Under the pieces are notes generated by a model. That model saw only the letters and a list, made by a program, of their open reading frames with translations, was not told the DNA's origin and made no database searches. A DNA stretch of 64,000 nt from Mesoplasma grammopterae ATCC 49580 (GTDB taxonomy: Bacteria; Bacillota_I; Bacilli_A; Mycoplasmatales; Mycoplasmataceae), in NCBI RefSeq assembly GCF_000701525.1, contig NZ_JNJC01000001.1:266036-330035 (forward strand), in the 5' to 3' direction. Positions 21,084 to 36,007 of the stretch are shown one piece after another. Numbering within the stretch: the first letter of the stretch is position 1; the number at the start of each line of letters is the position of its first letter. A program made the translations under genes and the position numbers.

Positions 21084-22048
21084 GCATTATTAAATTTTAA
21101 AGAACCTTCAATATCTGAATATCCACGTTTTTTTGAAATAGTAACTGGGAAGTTAAAGAAATCTTCAAAGAAATCTTTAACACCACTTATACCAGCTAAT
21201 TCACCAGTAACATATAATCCGTTTTTAACAACACCACTTCTAACTAATGCTGAAGAATTTTCTAAAACAGTTGTTATTAAACTTTTGTAGTTTGTAAAAG
21301 ATTTAATAAATATCTTTTTAAATTCTTCGCTAACACAAACAACACTTCTTCTTTCGTTAGTAATAATATCTTTACCAATGATACTTAATTCTAATTCATC
21401 TCTTAATTTAATAATTGTTCCAAGTGATCATTTAATTTTTTCAATCATATCGCTATCAACAGAAATAGAATATTCTTCTTTAATAAATTGATTTAAAGAA
21501 TCATCTAAAAATTTCTCAGCATAAATTGTTTCTTTTTCTTTAATTATTTTTCCTTCAACAATTAAAGCAACTTTAGCATAAGCTTGATTAATATCTAAAA
21601 TTAATACTCCGTATTCATCTTTAATATCTGCATTAGCACCTAAAGCAGAAAGTATTATTCTTGGAGAAAAAGAAATTGAAGCAAAGTTTGTATTTTCGTT
21701 AAATAAATTTTGGAAGAATTCTTGAATGAAGTCATTATCTGAGTTAGGACAAGATATAACAATTTTAGCTCCATCAAATTCATCTTTGAATCTTTCAACA
21801 AGTATTGTTACATATTGTTTAAAGATTTCTAAATCTTGAATAACATACTTATCAAGGATATTAACAACTTTTAAAGGATCATCTAGTCTACCAATAGTAT
21901 TTTTAACATCACGACCATATAAAACAATTTCAGTTGTTAAAACGTTTCAACAAACTAAACTGAAGTCATCGTAGATTTTACCTTTCTCAGATGAAATTAT
22001 TCTTGTAAATTCTTCACCAAAAACTATTCCTATTTTTTTATCACTCAT
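21074..22048 (-). CDS. Degenerate MreB/actin-like protein
   Basis: 324 residues whose overall layout matches the MreB actin fold. Residues 97-105 (VISCPNSDN) correspond to the MreB VVCVPSG strand. Residues 126-140 resemble the EPMAAAIGAG block. LDIN at 151-154 falls at the phosphate-2 loop, and YVTGELAG at 279-286 at the adenosine loop. The nucleotide-binding residues are not kept: DLGTAN is VFGEEF (9-14), DIGGGT is DINQAY, and TGGGA is TGELA. So it probably does not hydrolyse ATP. Function is unknown; a cytoskeletal or nucleoid-positioning role is inference. Start ATG follows GAGGAAT. It stands alone, convergent to dnaN. Confidence 0.72.
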
Positions 22049-22116
22049 AATATTCCTCACTTTTCTCACATTAATTATAGTATATAATAAACTTAATGTT
22101 AGATATAGGTGAATTA

Positions 22117-22644
22117 ATGGCAAATGAAATAATTATTGTTGAGGGTAAATCAGATTCACAAAAATTAAAGAAAATTTATGGCGAAAATTTAATAACATTT
22201 GAAACAAATGGACTAGGAATTGATGATAAAAAATTAAATTCCATAAAAGAATTAAGTAAAAAAAATAATATTATAATTTTTACAGATCCAGACGGACCAG
22301 GTAAAAAAATCAGAGAAACAATAATTGAATTTTTAGATGTTGATGTTTTTAATGCATTTGTTTCAAAACAAGACATTGATAAAAATTCTAAAAAAATAGG
22401 CTTAGCTGAAGCAAGTGAAGAAGCTATTAAAAAAGCTTTAGATAATTTAATTACGTATAATAAAAATAATATTTCAATTTCTTGAGATGAATATGTGAAA
22501 AATGATTTTTACATAAAAGCAAACAGAGTGATAATCGCTAATCATTTTAGTTTGAGTGAAGATATGAGTTCAAAGAGTTTATTCAAATGACTAAATTGAA
22601 TGAATTTAAAAGCTAAAGATATAGAAAAAATAATAGGTGAGTAG
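22117..22644 (+). CDS. rnmV: Ribonuclease M5
   Basis: 175 residues with the Toprim motifs VEGKSD near the N-terminus and TDPDGPGKKIR in the middle. RNase M5 matures 5S rRNA in Firmicutes and their relatives. The start is ATG 22117 (MANEIIIVEGK) with AGGTGA upstream, rather than an in-frame ATG at 22096. Trp codons in the C-terminal part are UGA. Its stop is one base from the rsmA start, and the rnmV-rsmA pair is a common operon. Confidence 0.92.
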
Positions 22645-22645
22645 A

Positions 22646-23449
22646 ATGAAAGTTGAAGCAAAGAAAAAATTTGGTCAAAACTTTATTAGTGATCAAAATT
22701 TAATTAATAAGATAGTTTCAATATTGGGTGATGATAAAGATCAACTAATTATAGAAATTGGTCCAGGAACAGGCGCATTAACTAAATTACTTGCACAAAA
22801 ATATAACAAGGTAGTAGCAATAGAAATAGATACTGATATGGAATCCATTTTAAAAAAAGAAATACCAAATGATAATTTCGAATTATTTCTTTCAGATGTA
22901 TTATTAGTTGATTTTGAAAAATTAATAAAAGAAAAAAGACAACATGAAAATCAAAAAGTTTCAATAATTTCTAACATGCCTTACTACATAACAAGCGAAA
23001 TACTTTTTAGAACATTAAATGTAAGTGATAAGTTAACAAAAGCTGTTTTCATGATGCAAAAAGAAGTTGCTATTAGAGTGTGTTCATATAAAGGTGAAAA
23101 TAATTACAATAACCTTTCAGTTGCTTGTGAATTTTATGCAGATAAAAAATATGAGTTTACAGTTCCAAAACATATGTTCTACCCAGTACCAAAAGTGGAT
23201 TCTGCAATAATATCATTAACATTCAACAATAAATACACTGAACAAATTAAAGACAAAGATAAATTCTTAGCATTTTTAAGAAAAATATTTAATAACAGAA
23301 GAAAAACAATATTGAATAATTTATCAAATGTAACTAATGACAAAACAAAAGCTAATGAAATCCTTGATAACCTTAATATTGATAAATCATTAAGACCTGA
23401 AGTAGTTGGTTTAGAAGACTTTATTAGAATTTACAACAAAACTAGATAA
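22646..23449 (+). CDS. rsmA: 16S rRNA dimethyladenosine transferase
   Basis: 267 residues. KsgA/RsmA dimethylates the two adenines of the 16S helix 45 loop. It begins KKKFGQNFISD, and has the SAM site EIGPGTGALT and the catalytic NMPYYITS motif (NLPY type, about residue 112). Start ATG follows AGGTGAG one base after the rnmV stop. Confidence 0.96.
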   Translation: MKVEAKKKFGQNFISDQNLINKIVSILGDDKDQLIIEIGPGTGALTKLLAQKYNKVVAIEIDTDMESILKKEIPNDNFELFLSDVLLVDFEKLIKEKRQHENQKVSIISNMPYYITSEILFRTLNVSDKLTKAVFMMQKEVAIRVCSYKGENNYNNLSVACEFYADKKYEFTVPKHMFYPVPKVDSAIISLTFNNKYTEQIKDKDKFLAFLRKIFNNRRKTILNNLSNVTNDKTKANEILDNLNIDKSLRPEVVGLEDFIRIYNKTR

Positions 23450-23462
23450 TATTTTGTAATTG

Positions 23463-23486
23463 AAAGTAGCTTTTTGCTACTTTTTT
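23463..23486 (+). terminator. Intrinsic terminator after rsmA
   Basis: Perfect AAAGTAGC/GCTACTTT stem, T5 loop, followed by a T-run. Confidence 0.85.
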
Positions 23487-23619
23487 AATTTTTATTTGCA
23501 CTAAAAACTTAAAATAAAGCAATTTAAGGGCATTTTTTAAGCATTTTATTAAAAATCAGTACTTTTTATGGGTTTTAACTCCATTGCCTGTTTTTATAGT
23601 AAAAATGGCTTAATTAATA

Positions 23620-23625
23620 TATAAT
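23620..23625 (+). promoter_or_regulatory. -10 element of gyrB
   Basis: Consensus TATAAT embedded in an alternating TA stretch, 42 bases before the gyrB ATG. The -35 is weak. The very AT-rich surround would make it sensitive to supercoiling (inference). Confidence 0.45.
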
Positions 23626-23667
23626 ATATATTAAGGAAACTTAGAAAGAAACGGGTGAACAAATTAT

Positions 23668-25575
<1,908 letters not shown>

Positions 25576-25601
25576 ACAAAGAATAGAAAAGGTGAATTAA
25601 A

Positions 25602-28079
25602 ATGAGTGAAAAAAACTTAGAACATAACCACGGTATAATCAAGGGTATTGATATTGCTGCTGAGGTTAGAAAAGACTTTTTAGAATATTCAATGTCTGTT
25701 ATTGTTAGTCGTGCGCTTCCAGACTTGAAAGATGGTTTAAAACCTGTTCACCGTCGTATTATTTATGCGATGAATGACTTAGGTATTATTGCAGATAAAC
25801 CACACAAAAAATCAGCACGTATTGTTGGGGAAGTAATTGGTAAGTACCACCCCCATGGTGATACAGCTGTTTATGACTCAATGGTAAGAATGGCTCAAGA
25901 CTTTTCATACCGTTACCCATTAGTTGATGGACATGGTAACTTTGGATCAATCGATGGTGATGGAGCTGCCGCTATGCGTTATACTGAGGCTAGATTAGCT
26001 AAAGTATCAAACTTCATCATTAAAGATATTGATATGAACACTGTTCCTTTTGTTGATAACTATGATGCTAGTGAAAGAGAACCTGCTTATTTAACAGGAT
26101 ACTTCCCTAACTTATTAGCCAATGGAGCTATGGGTATTGCTGTTGGGATGGCAACAAGTATTCCACCCCACAACTTAAGAGAAGTAATTAGTGCAATTCA
26201 TGCTTTCATTGATAATAGAGATATTACAATTGATGAAATTTTAGATAACCACATTATGGGACCAGATTTCCCTACAGGTGCGTTAATGACAAATGGAATC
26301 AGAATGCGTGAAGGTTATAAAACAGGTAGAGGTGCTGTAACTATTCGTGCTAAAGTAGCTCTTGAAGAAAATGATCGTCATGCAAGATTTATAATTACTG
26401 AAATTCCATACCAAACTAATAAAGCTAAATTAATTGAAAGAATTGCTGAATTGGTTAAAACAAAACAATTAGAAGGTATCTCAGATATTCGTGATGAATC
26501 TAACTACGAAGGTATTAGAATTGTTATTGAATTAAGACGTGATTCCAATCCAGATGTTGTTTTATCTAAGTTATATAAATTTACTAACTTACAAACAACA
26601 TATTCATTAAACTTACTATCATTACATAATAACATTCCTGTGTTATTAGATTTAAAATCAATCATTAAACATTATGTTGATTTCCAAATCAATGTAATTA
26701 TCAAACGTTCAATTTTTGAAAAAGATAAAATTGAAAAACGTTTCCACATCTTAGAGGCTTTAGACACTGCATTAGATAACATTGATGCTATTGTTAATAT
26801 TTTAAGAAACTCACCAGAGTCAAACGAAGCTAAGATGAAATTAACACAAGCGTTTGGATTTGATGAAGAACAAAACAAAGCTATCTTAGATATGAGATTA
26901 CAACGTTTAGTTGGATTAGAACGTGGAAAAATCCAACAAGAAATGGCTCAAATCAAAGAAAGAATTGATTATTTAACATTATTAATTTCTGATGAAACAG
27001 AACAAAATGATGTTCTTAAAAATCAATTATCTGAAATTGCTGAAAAATTTGGTGATAACAGAAGAACTGAAACAATTGATGAAGGATTAATGGACATCGA
27101 AGATGAAGAATTAATTCCTGATGTTAAAACAATGATTCTTTTAAGTGATGAAGGATATATTCGTCGTGTTGACCCAGAAGAATTTAGAGTTCAAAAACGT
27201 GGTGGTAGAGGAGTTAGTGTTAACTCATCTAATGAAGACCCAATTGTAATTGCTACAATGGGTAAAATGCGTGACTGAGTATTATTCTTTACTAATTCAG
27301 GAAAAGTATTTAGAACAAAAGCATATAACATTAGACAATACTCACGTACAGCACGTGGATTACCAATTGTTAACTTCTTAAATGGATTAACAGCTGGAGA
27401 TAAAATTACAGCTATTCTTCCATTAAGAAATGTAAAAGAAAAAATGAATTACTTAACTTTCATTACTGAAAAAGGAATGATTAAAAAAACAGATATTTCA
27501 TTATTTGATAATATTAACAAGAACGGTAAGATTGCTATTAACTTAAAAGAAGACGATCAATTAGTAACAGTATTTGCTACAACTGGAGAAGATACAATTT
27601 TTGTTGCTAATAAATCAGGAAAAGTTATTAGAATCCAAGAAAATATTGTTAGACCACTTTCAAGAACAGCATCAGGAGTTAAAGCTATTAAACTTGATGA
27701 AAAAGATGTTGTGGTTGGAGCAGTTACTTCATTTGGAATTGAGAATATAACAACTATTTCATCAAAAGGAAGTTTCAAGAAAACAAATATTGATCAATAT
27801 AGAATTTCAGGCCGTAATGGAAAAGGAATTAAAGTAATGAACCTAAATGAAAAAACAGGTGACTTTAAATCAATTATTGCAGCTAGAGAAACTGACTTAG
27901 TATGTATTATTTCAACTGATGGAAATTTAATTAAAACTAAAGCATCAGATATTCCTGTTTTAGGAAGAGCTGCAGCGGGAGTTAGAGGTATTCGCTTAAG
28001 TGAAGGTAATAAAATACAAGCAGTAATGCTTGAGTACCGTAAACACGGAGAAGAAAACCAAGAATTCGAAGAAGATTAA
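25602..28079 (+). CDS. gyrA: DNA gyrase subunit A
   Basis: 825 residues. It cleaves and rejoins DNA for gyrase. The catalytic region contains [19 protein letters not shown] and the active Tyr in MRYTEARL. Coiled-coil and C-terminal DNA-wrapping pinwheel follow, with GyrA-box-like VQKRGGRGV at about residue 532. The GyrA box favours gyrase over topoisomerase IV ParC. Start follows AAAGGTGA. A strong terminator follows. Confidence 0.98.
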
Positions 28080-28087
28080 AAATAAAA

Positions 28088-28118
28088 AACACTCTGTAAT
28101 GTTAGAGTGTTTTTTTAT
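28088..28118 (+). terminator. Intrinsic terminator after gyrA
   Basis: AACACTCT/AGAGTGTT perfect 8-bp stem, loop of 8, and a T7 run. Confidence 0.85.
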
Positions 28119-28134
28119 ATTCAATTAGTAAACA

Positions 28135-29727
28135 TTAGATTATTGACATTGCTCCACTTTTAACCTTGTGTGTTGTTCCTTGAGGCAACATAAAGTGCGC
28201 ATTTCATGCTTTTGTTTCATTTCAGAAAGTCAGAGTTGTTCTATTTCAAACAATTTTAATATCGTCTTCATTATCAATATTACCACCTTCTGTTGTTCAT
28301 TTTTTTAACTTTGTAGAAACTTGATTGTTTCATTTTATAATTCCATCTTTTGAATAAAACGAAAATAATTCATCATTGAAGTACATATCGTAAGGTTCTA
28401 TGAAATCTGATCCTTTTAAGTTGTAAACCGCTGTTCCATTATTCGAATAAGCACCAAATTTATCATAAGGAGTAAACTTTGTTAAATCACCGTTAGTAAA
28501 TTCAATTTTTTCACTTCCATATAAGCCACCTTTTCAAGGTAATATGTTTGTATTATATGCTCAGTTATGTGACATAGAACGAGCTATTAAAAAATCAGCA
28601 TATTCACCATTAGCATTGTGTTGTGTTTGATAAGGATCTACAACTCTTTGCGCATAACCTTCACTTCCATATTCATTTGGTGTTCAAATATCAATCATAT
28701 CTTTATATTTTTCACTTAGATTTCAATCAATAACTTTATTATGTGGTTGTTGTTTTTCAATTTCTAATGCAGCAGCAACCGTTCTGATATTTTCAATCTC
28801 TTCAAAATTACCTGCATCGTTCTTTTTAACAGGAATAAACCCTTTTTCTTTATCTCATTGACATAAAGTTCATCATGCAGATTGATATGGACCTTTAAAA
28901 GGATTATCTTGCACAGAAGCAGAAACATATCACAAATTTTCTTCTATTCTAACAACATTAGGGACTTCGACACCTAAGTTTCTAACAAACAGTTCATTAA
29001 CTTTAGTGATTTTTTCTTTGCCTATATCTTCAGGTTTATTCCCAAAATTATTTATTCTTCAAAATTCTAAACGATTATTAGCTGAAATTGCAAAGTAAAC
29101 TCCATCATCTGTTTGGAAAACAGCTGTGTCTCTTCAATTACCACTACCATCTTCATTCATGTTATCTTTTGATAAAACTCCTGAAGTATATATTTCATTA
29201 CCAAGTCCATGAGAAACAAAATAAGCTATACCGCTTTTATTTAGTGTCATATCTTTTTCTCTACTTTCTTTGTCCAATGGTATTACCATACCGTCTTTCA
29301 TTGTGATAACAAAAACTACATCTCCTGGATCAAAAAACTTACCTTCATTGTCAACTCAAACAGAGCCACCAAATGCAGCAGTATTTCCAAATATACTTTT
29401 TCTATCAAAATGTTTTCTGGGCTTAATTCTATAATCACTTTGGGTTCATACATTTAAATCTGGTGATGTCATTTCTATTCAACCAGAAGTTGAAGTTTTG
29501 TTATCTCTAAATAACATTCAACTATAAAATAATTCTTTTTCCTCATCTCATAGGATAGAACAAGCATCATTTGCAAATACATTCGGGCCACCATTTTTTG
29601 AGTTATATGGTGTATATCAATTAAGTGGTCTTGAGTCAGGTAGTTCATTTACTCCACAAGATACCATACTTAAAGGAGCTGTAATAACTAAAAACATAGA
29701 AGTTAGTACAGTTAAGATTTTCTTCAT
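28135..29727 (-). CDS. Lipoprotein with GH32-like beta-propeller, probable fructan or sucrose hydrolase
   Basis: 530 residues. The signal peptide ends in lipobox MVSC with Cys24, so the protein is anchored outside the cell. The body looks like a GH32-type five-bladed propeller. Three candidate catalytic acids fall in the right order: FANDA (Asp54, compare WMNDPNG), NWRDTAVF (Asp200, compare FRDP) and GVEVPN (Glu254, compare ECPD). It is rich in Trp, nearly all UGA. Start follows AAGGAAA. Similarity is by motif only; GH43 or GH68 are alternatives. It stands alone on the minus strand, convergent to gyrA, with the shared region 28088-28134 between them. Confidence 0.62.
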
Positions 29728-29770
29728 AATATAATTTCCTTTCCTTAAAATTAGTATTATTAAATAAGAA

Positions 29771-31129
29771 TTATTTACCTAAACAATATTTTTTAAAAAT
29801 ATTGTCAATTATTTCTTCATCATACTGTTCACCTATTAGTTGATTTAAGAGATTTCAAGCTTCATGAAGATCTACATTAATTATGTCTATTGGCATACCA
29901 CTAATTATTGCGTCTAATGATTTTTGTAATCTTTGCATTATTTGTTCAACAAATGAAATTTGTTGTAAATTGATTAATATTAAAGAATCGTTTTTAATAA
30001 GTTCTTCATTCATATGCATGGTTTCAATTTTATTTATTAAATTATCGACGTCGTTGTTTATCGCGCTAGTAAAAACAAAATTACTTTGAAAAGATTTTAT
30101 TTTATTTTTTTCTTCATTGCTAATTAATTCACTTTTATTAAAAACTAAAATATGATTTTTATTTTCTAATTTTTCAAAGATTTTTTTGTTCTCTTCATCG
30201 TCTATTGCATTGTAATCAATAACAAATAAAACTAATTCTGCATCATCAATCATTTTTAAAGATTTTTCAATCCCTAAACCTTCAACAATATCATTTGTTT
30301 TTCTAATTCCTGCTGTATCAATTAAATTTAAACTTATATTTTCTAAATTAATTTCTCCAGTTACAATATCTCTTGTTGTTCCATGAATATCTGTTACTAT
30401 TGCTTTATCTTCATTTAATAGTGCATTTAATAAAGAAGATTTACCAACATTTGTTTTACCAACAATCGCAGTTTTTATACCGTTAGTATTTTTAATTGCC
30501 ATTTTAGATCTTTTTAATAAACTTTTTACTTCATCGTTTATTGCAGAAAGAAATTTTGTTAAATCTTCAATACTGCTTCCCTCAATATCATCATAATCAG
30601 GGTAATCAATTGAAACTTGAATTCTAGAAATAATGTCTAATAAATTGCTTTTTAGATTTATAATGCTTTGATTATGAGCACCACTCATATTATTAACACC
30701 AATCTTTAAAGCTAATTCATTTTTAGCAAAAATTAAATCATTAATACCCTCAGCTTGAATTAAATCTATTTTATTATTTAAAAATGCTCTTTGACTAAAT
30801 TCACCCTTATTCGCCATTCTTGCACCATTCTTTATAATTAAATTAATTATTCTTTGAGTATTTAAAATACCACCGTGACAAGCGATTTCAACAACGTTTT
30901 CACCAGTAAAGCTTGCAGGAGAAACAAATGATGTTATAACAACTTCATCCACTAATTCATCACCATCAAACATTTTTCTAACTCAAATATTTTTTTCTTC
31001 TTTAATTTTTAGTTTTAATAAACTATTAATAATATTAAAACTATCATCTCCGCTTATTCTAATTAAAGAAATTGCTTGTGTTGATATATTGGTTGTTGGT
31101 GCTACTATAGTTTGGTTTAAATTAATCAT
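29771..31129 (-). CDS. mnmE: tRNA modification GTPase MnmE
   Basis: 452 residues. It works with MnmG on U34 of tRNA. The N-terminal folate-binding domain begins [12 protein letters not shown]. The G domain has [12 protein letters not shown], a switch with [14 protein letters not shown] and NKSE. The C-terminal Cys motif is CLGK (canonical CIGK). Trp codons are UGA at two sites, so the frame is continuous only in the Mollicute code. Start follows GGGAGAT. Confidence 0.97.
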
Positions 31130-31171
31130 GCTTATCTCCCTGTCGTCTATTATTTATTATACTATTTTAGC

Positions 31172-31196
31172 AATAAAAAAAGATTCCGAAGAATCT
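31172..31196 (-). terminator. Intrinsic terminator after the YfcC-type gene
   Basis: AGATTC/GAATCT stem with the tetraloop TTCG on the minus strand and a U7 run. Confidence 0.85.
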
Positions 31197-31202
31197 AATT
31201 GA

Positions 31203-32810
31203 TTAAGCTATATTTCCACCAATAGCACCACCAATTGAAATCATAATAACTGAAAGTACAAACAGAATAACTAATATAGGTCACATAACTTTAAAGAATT
31301 TTGTGTAATCTATTTTTGCAATACCAATAGCAGCCATTATAATACCTGATGTTGGTGTAAATAGATTTATGAATCCGTTGGCCATAGAAAAAGCAGTTAT
31401 AGAACCACTAGCCAATACTTCTGAGTCTTTTGCAAGAACTCCTCCTAGTAATGGGAATACTGCTCTGGCAAACCCTGATGTTGAAGGAATAAATAATGAA
31501 AGAGGAATGAATAATATAAATAGAATAATTAGGATACCAACTGATGAATTAATCCCACCAATTGAACTAGCTAACCCAGAAACAACCAATTGTTGAATAA
31601 GTGATTTTTCAAGTGCTCAACCAATTCCACCTGCAACAGCAATAACTAAACAAACTCCAAATAAATCTTTGGCTCCAGCCATAAATTGATCTAAGAAACC
31701 ATCTTCACCTAATCCATTAACTAATCCAAGCACAATTGAAGATAATAAGAAAATTGCTGAAACAACAATAAATCCACCATTTCCAAAACCTTCAGCTTGA
31801 CTAGATAAATAAGGAATATGTGTATTAATTCAAAGCCCAAATTTATAAAAAGGTCCTCAAGTGCTTTCAATTTCAGAATTATTTTCATAACCTAAAATAC
31901 TATCTCAACCGACCATATAGAAAATCATTAATATAAATGTTAATCCAAAAAATACTAAAGTTAATTTTCTTTTTCAGTTCATATCAATTTTTTCAGCTGC
32001 TTCATTTAAAAAGAATTTTTTATCTTCTTCCATTGTTTTGAAAACAACTGATTTTTGAGGATTCATTTTAACTCTTCATGAATATCAGATTACAAAAACT
32101 ATAGATGCAGTTGTCATAACAAATCATGAAGTAAGTCTTCAAACTAAACCATCACCAACAGATGTCTCAATACCAGCACCAGAACCATTTATTGTGTCAA
32201 CAGCAACCCCAATTGCAAAAGGATTAACTGTTGAGTTCATTACACCAACACCAGCACCAAGTAAAACAATCATAAAACCAGTTAATTTATCAAAACCAGC
32301 TGCCATCATTAAAGGAATACAAATCATATAGAATCCTAAAGATTCTTCTGCCATACCTTCTGCACTACCAACTATAGAAAAGAAGACCATTAAAGGTATA
32401 ATTGCTCATATTTCTTTACCTTTTAGCGCAGATGTTATATTTTGCGAAAATCCTTCTAATGCTTTAGAACAAATAACAATATTTAAAAATCCTCCTAAAG
32501 CAACTAAGAAAACAATAATCTCAGCGCCACTGACAAATCCATTAATAGGAGCAATAAATAAATCAAATATACCTAAAGCAACGATCTCTTCATCATGAGC
32601 AGGAATTTTATTTCCATTTTCATCCAGCATCTCATTAATATGAACGGTTGTGCCACTTCATTTTAGAATTCAACTTATAAAAATAATAACTGCAATGATT
32701 AACAAAAGAATTGTAAAAGCAGAAAGCATTTTAAATTGTTTTTTTTCTTTTGTTGATAGAACATCTTTATTTTTCTTGAAAGGATTTTTTAATTTAAAAT
32801 CGTTTTTCAT
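31203..32810 (-). CDS. YfcC/DcuC-superfamily membrane carrier
   Basis: 535 residues with about 12 hydrophobic segments. The sequence matches the YfcC family (ion-transporter superfamily): GSAEGMAEESLGFY, GVGVMNSTVNPFAIGVA and, near the C-terminus, PSTSGFARAVFPLLG and NLFTPTSG, which are the paired re-entrant loops. Family members are annotated as carriers of C4-dicarboxylates or basic amino acids, including arginine/ornithine exchange. The substrate is not decided by the sequence. It lies between mnmE and an APC permease, each with its own terminator. Confidence 0.82.
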
Positions 32811-32856
32811 CAGAATTAACCCCAATCTTTTAAAATTTGTTAAGTAAAATGATTAT

Positions 32857-32884
32857 ATAAAAAAAAGAGTACTTTTAGTACCCT
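32857..32884 (-). terminator. Intrinsic terminator after the APC permease
   Basis: GTACT/AGTAC stem with a 3-base loop and a U8 run on the minus strand. Confidence 0.7.
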
Positions 32885-32893
32885 TGAAATGTA

Positions 32894-34507
32894 TTATTTT
32901 TGTTTTCTTTTGAAAACCTTATTTTTTAAATAAATTAAATCAGCTTTTATACTTATGCTATCTTCAATTTCAATGTTTGGATTTATTTCACCATCTCATC
33001 CATCTAAATATGGATCTTTTTTAAATTTATATTCTTGAATTAAGAAAACAATAACATTAATAACTAAAGAAACCACTAAGATAATTAAGAATCACATTCC
33101 TGACTCAGTTATTTCTCATTCACCTTTAGCAATGTTTTTTGGCTCTCAAATAAATGCAAAAATTCCAAAGAAAATAAATATAGCCATAAAGAATGAAGAA
33201 ATAATTCCGCAAACCATAAATAATTTAGTTTGTTCAACTTTAACTTTCTTTGTGAATCTATTAACAACACCAGCTACCATAACAGCTAATACCATTATGA
33301 AAACTAATGCACTAGTTCCAGAAGAAAATCAATTTATATAATCAGCTGGTCTATTTAATAACTCTTCTACATTTTCAATGCTTCCTGAGCCAACGGCTGA
33401 ACCTATTCCATCTCATCCATCTCTTGTTGTACAAATACCTATAGTTATTAGGAAAGTGTAAGCAACAATAAAGATTATCATTTGTATGAAACCAGCTTCT
33501 TTATAGTTTATACTTCTTTTTTTTGTATAAATTGTTTTATTGTTAGCATCAGATGCTAAATCAACTATAGCTATATCAACAAATATGTTTGACCCTAATA
33601 AACATATACTCATAAGTATTAAGTTTGAGATAATTCTGGCAGCATTACTTTCTTTACCACCTAACATTTTTTCTAATAACTTAACAATTGATCCGTCTGG
33701 AGAACCCATAAATAATGATAAGGCCATTAGTACATAAAATATAGCAACAAATATCATACCTGCGAATAAAGCTTTTGGAACAACATCTTTATTTGTTGCA
33801 GTTTTTTGTGCATTAGCAATATATACATATCCATCAAATGCAAAAAGTATTCCACCAAATCCGCCTAGAAAAAGGATTGGTGATCATTCATTTGTTCCTC
33901 ATGTATTTTTGTCATATCCACCATTTCATCATGCACTTGTACCACCAGTTTTGTCAATTAAAATAAAACCTGCAATAAACGCAATTAGTAAAGGTAAAAA
34001 TTTAATTAAAATACCGACAACTTGAATTTTTCTATTAATAAATCTTTTATATATAGACAAAATTGTACAAGTAATAAATATACTTATCCCAACAACTAAA
34101 TAAATTAGTAATTGCTGATAAGCTGTAATTGGAGCACCAATTGCTAATAATAAATAGTTAACAGCCCCAGCCACAAAAACACTTTGTGTGCTTGGAATGT
34201 AAACTCATCCATACATAATAGAGAAGAAAGAAGCAGTTTTTCTATTTATAAATATTTTAGCTCAGTTCCCCAATGTACCATTACCAAAATGTTTTGTTGA
34301 TGATGAAATTTCAATAAAAACAATCATTGACATGATACAAATAACACCAACAAATGATCAAAGAATTAATGCAATTATTGGGTTGTTTGTTTGATTTAAT
34401 AATTCACTATTTTTCATATAAATACCAGAACCAATTACAGTTCCAATAACCATTACGAAAAGAGTTAAAAATTCAAACGTTTTAGTTTTAGTTTTTTTAG
34501 TATTCAT
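32894..34507 (-). CDS. APC-superfamily amino acid permease
   Basis: 537 residues with about 12 membrane segments. The first helix carries MVIGTVIGSGIYM, the conserved glycine-rich unwound segment of amino acid-polyamine-organocation transporters. FGGILFAFDGYVYIANAQ is the family's helix-6 region. The C-terminus is charged and cytoplasmic. Many Trp codons are UGA. The transported amino acid cannot be told. The Shine-Dalgarno is weak (AGAAAG). Confidence 0.87.
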
Positions 34508-34573
34508 TGTTTTAACTTTCTATAAGATTAAAAATAATTTTAATATAAAAATTTTAAAAGTGAAAACAAAATA

Positions 34574-34592
34574 AAAAAACACTCTAAGTGTT

Positions 34593-34594
<2 letters not shown>
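34574..34594 (-). terminator. Intrinsic terminator overlapping the serS stop
   Basis: Perfect AAAACACT/AGTGTTTT stem with a 3-base loop and a U-rich tail. The stem begins within the serS stop codon. Confidence 0.8.
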
Positions 34595-35861
<1,267 letters not shown>

Positions 35862-35897
35862 TTTTCCTCCAAGATCACTGTGTGATTGCTATTTAAA

Positions 35898-35903
35898 ATT
35901 ATA
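35898..35903 (-). promoter_or_regulatory. -10 element of serS
   Basis: Consensus TATAAT on the minus strand, 37 bases before the serS ATG, in the 146-base divergent gap with hslO. A short hairpin lies between it and the Shine-Dalgarno. No T-box features are visible in such a short leader. Confidence 0.5.
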
Positions 35904-36007
35904 ATACAAATTAAGTTATAAAAATCTATTCTTATTAGATAGAAAACTATAATGTAATATTTATTATAAAAATAAGGTAAAATTTAAAAATGTTAGGAGA
36001 TGTTTAA

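Noticed and set aside
35876..35888. Short hairpin before serS as a possible T-box.
   Set aside because: The leader is under 40 bases with no specifier loop, T-box bulge or antiterminator.
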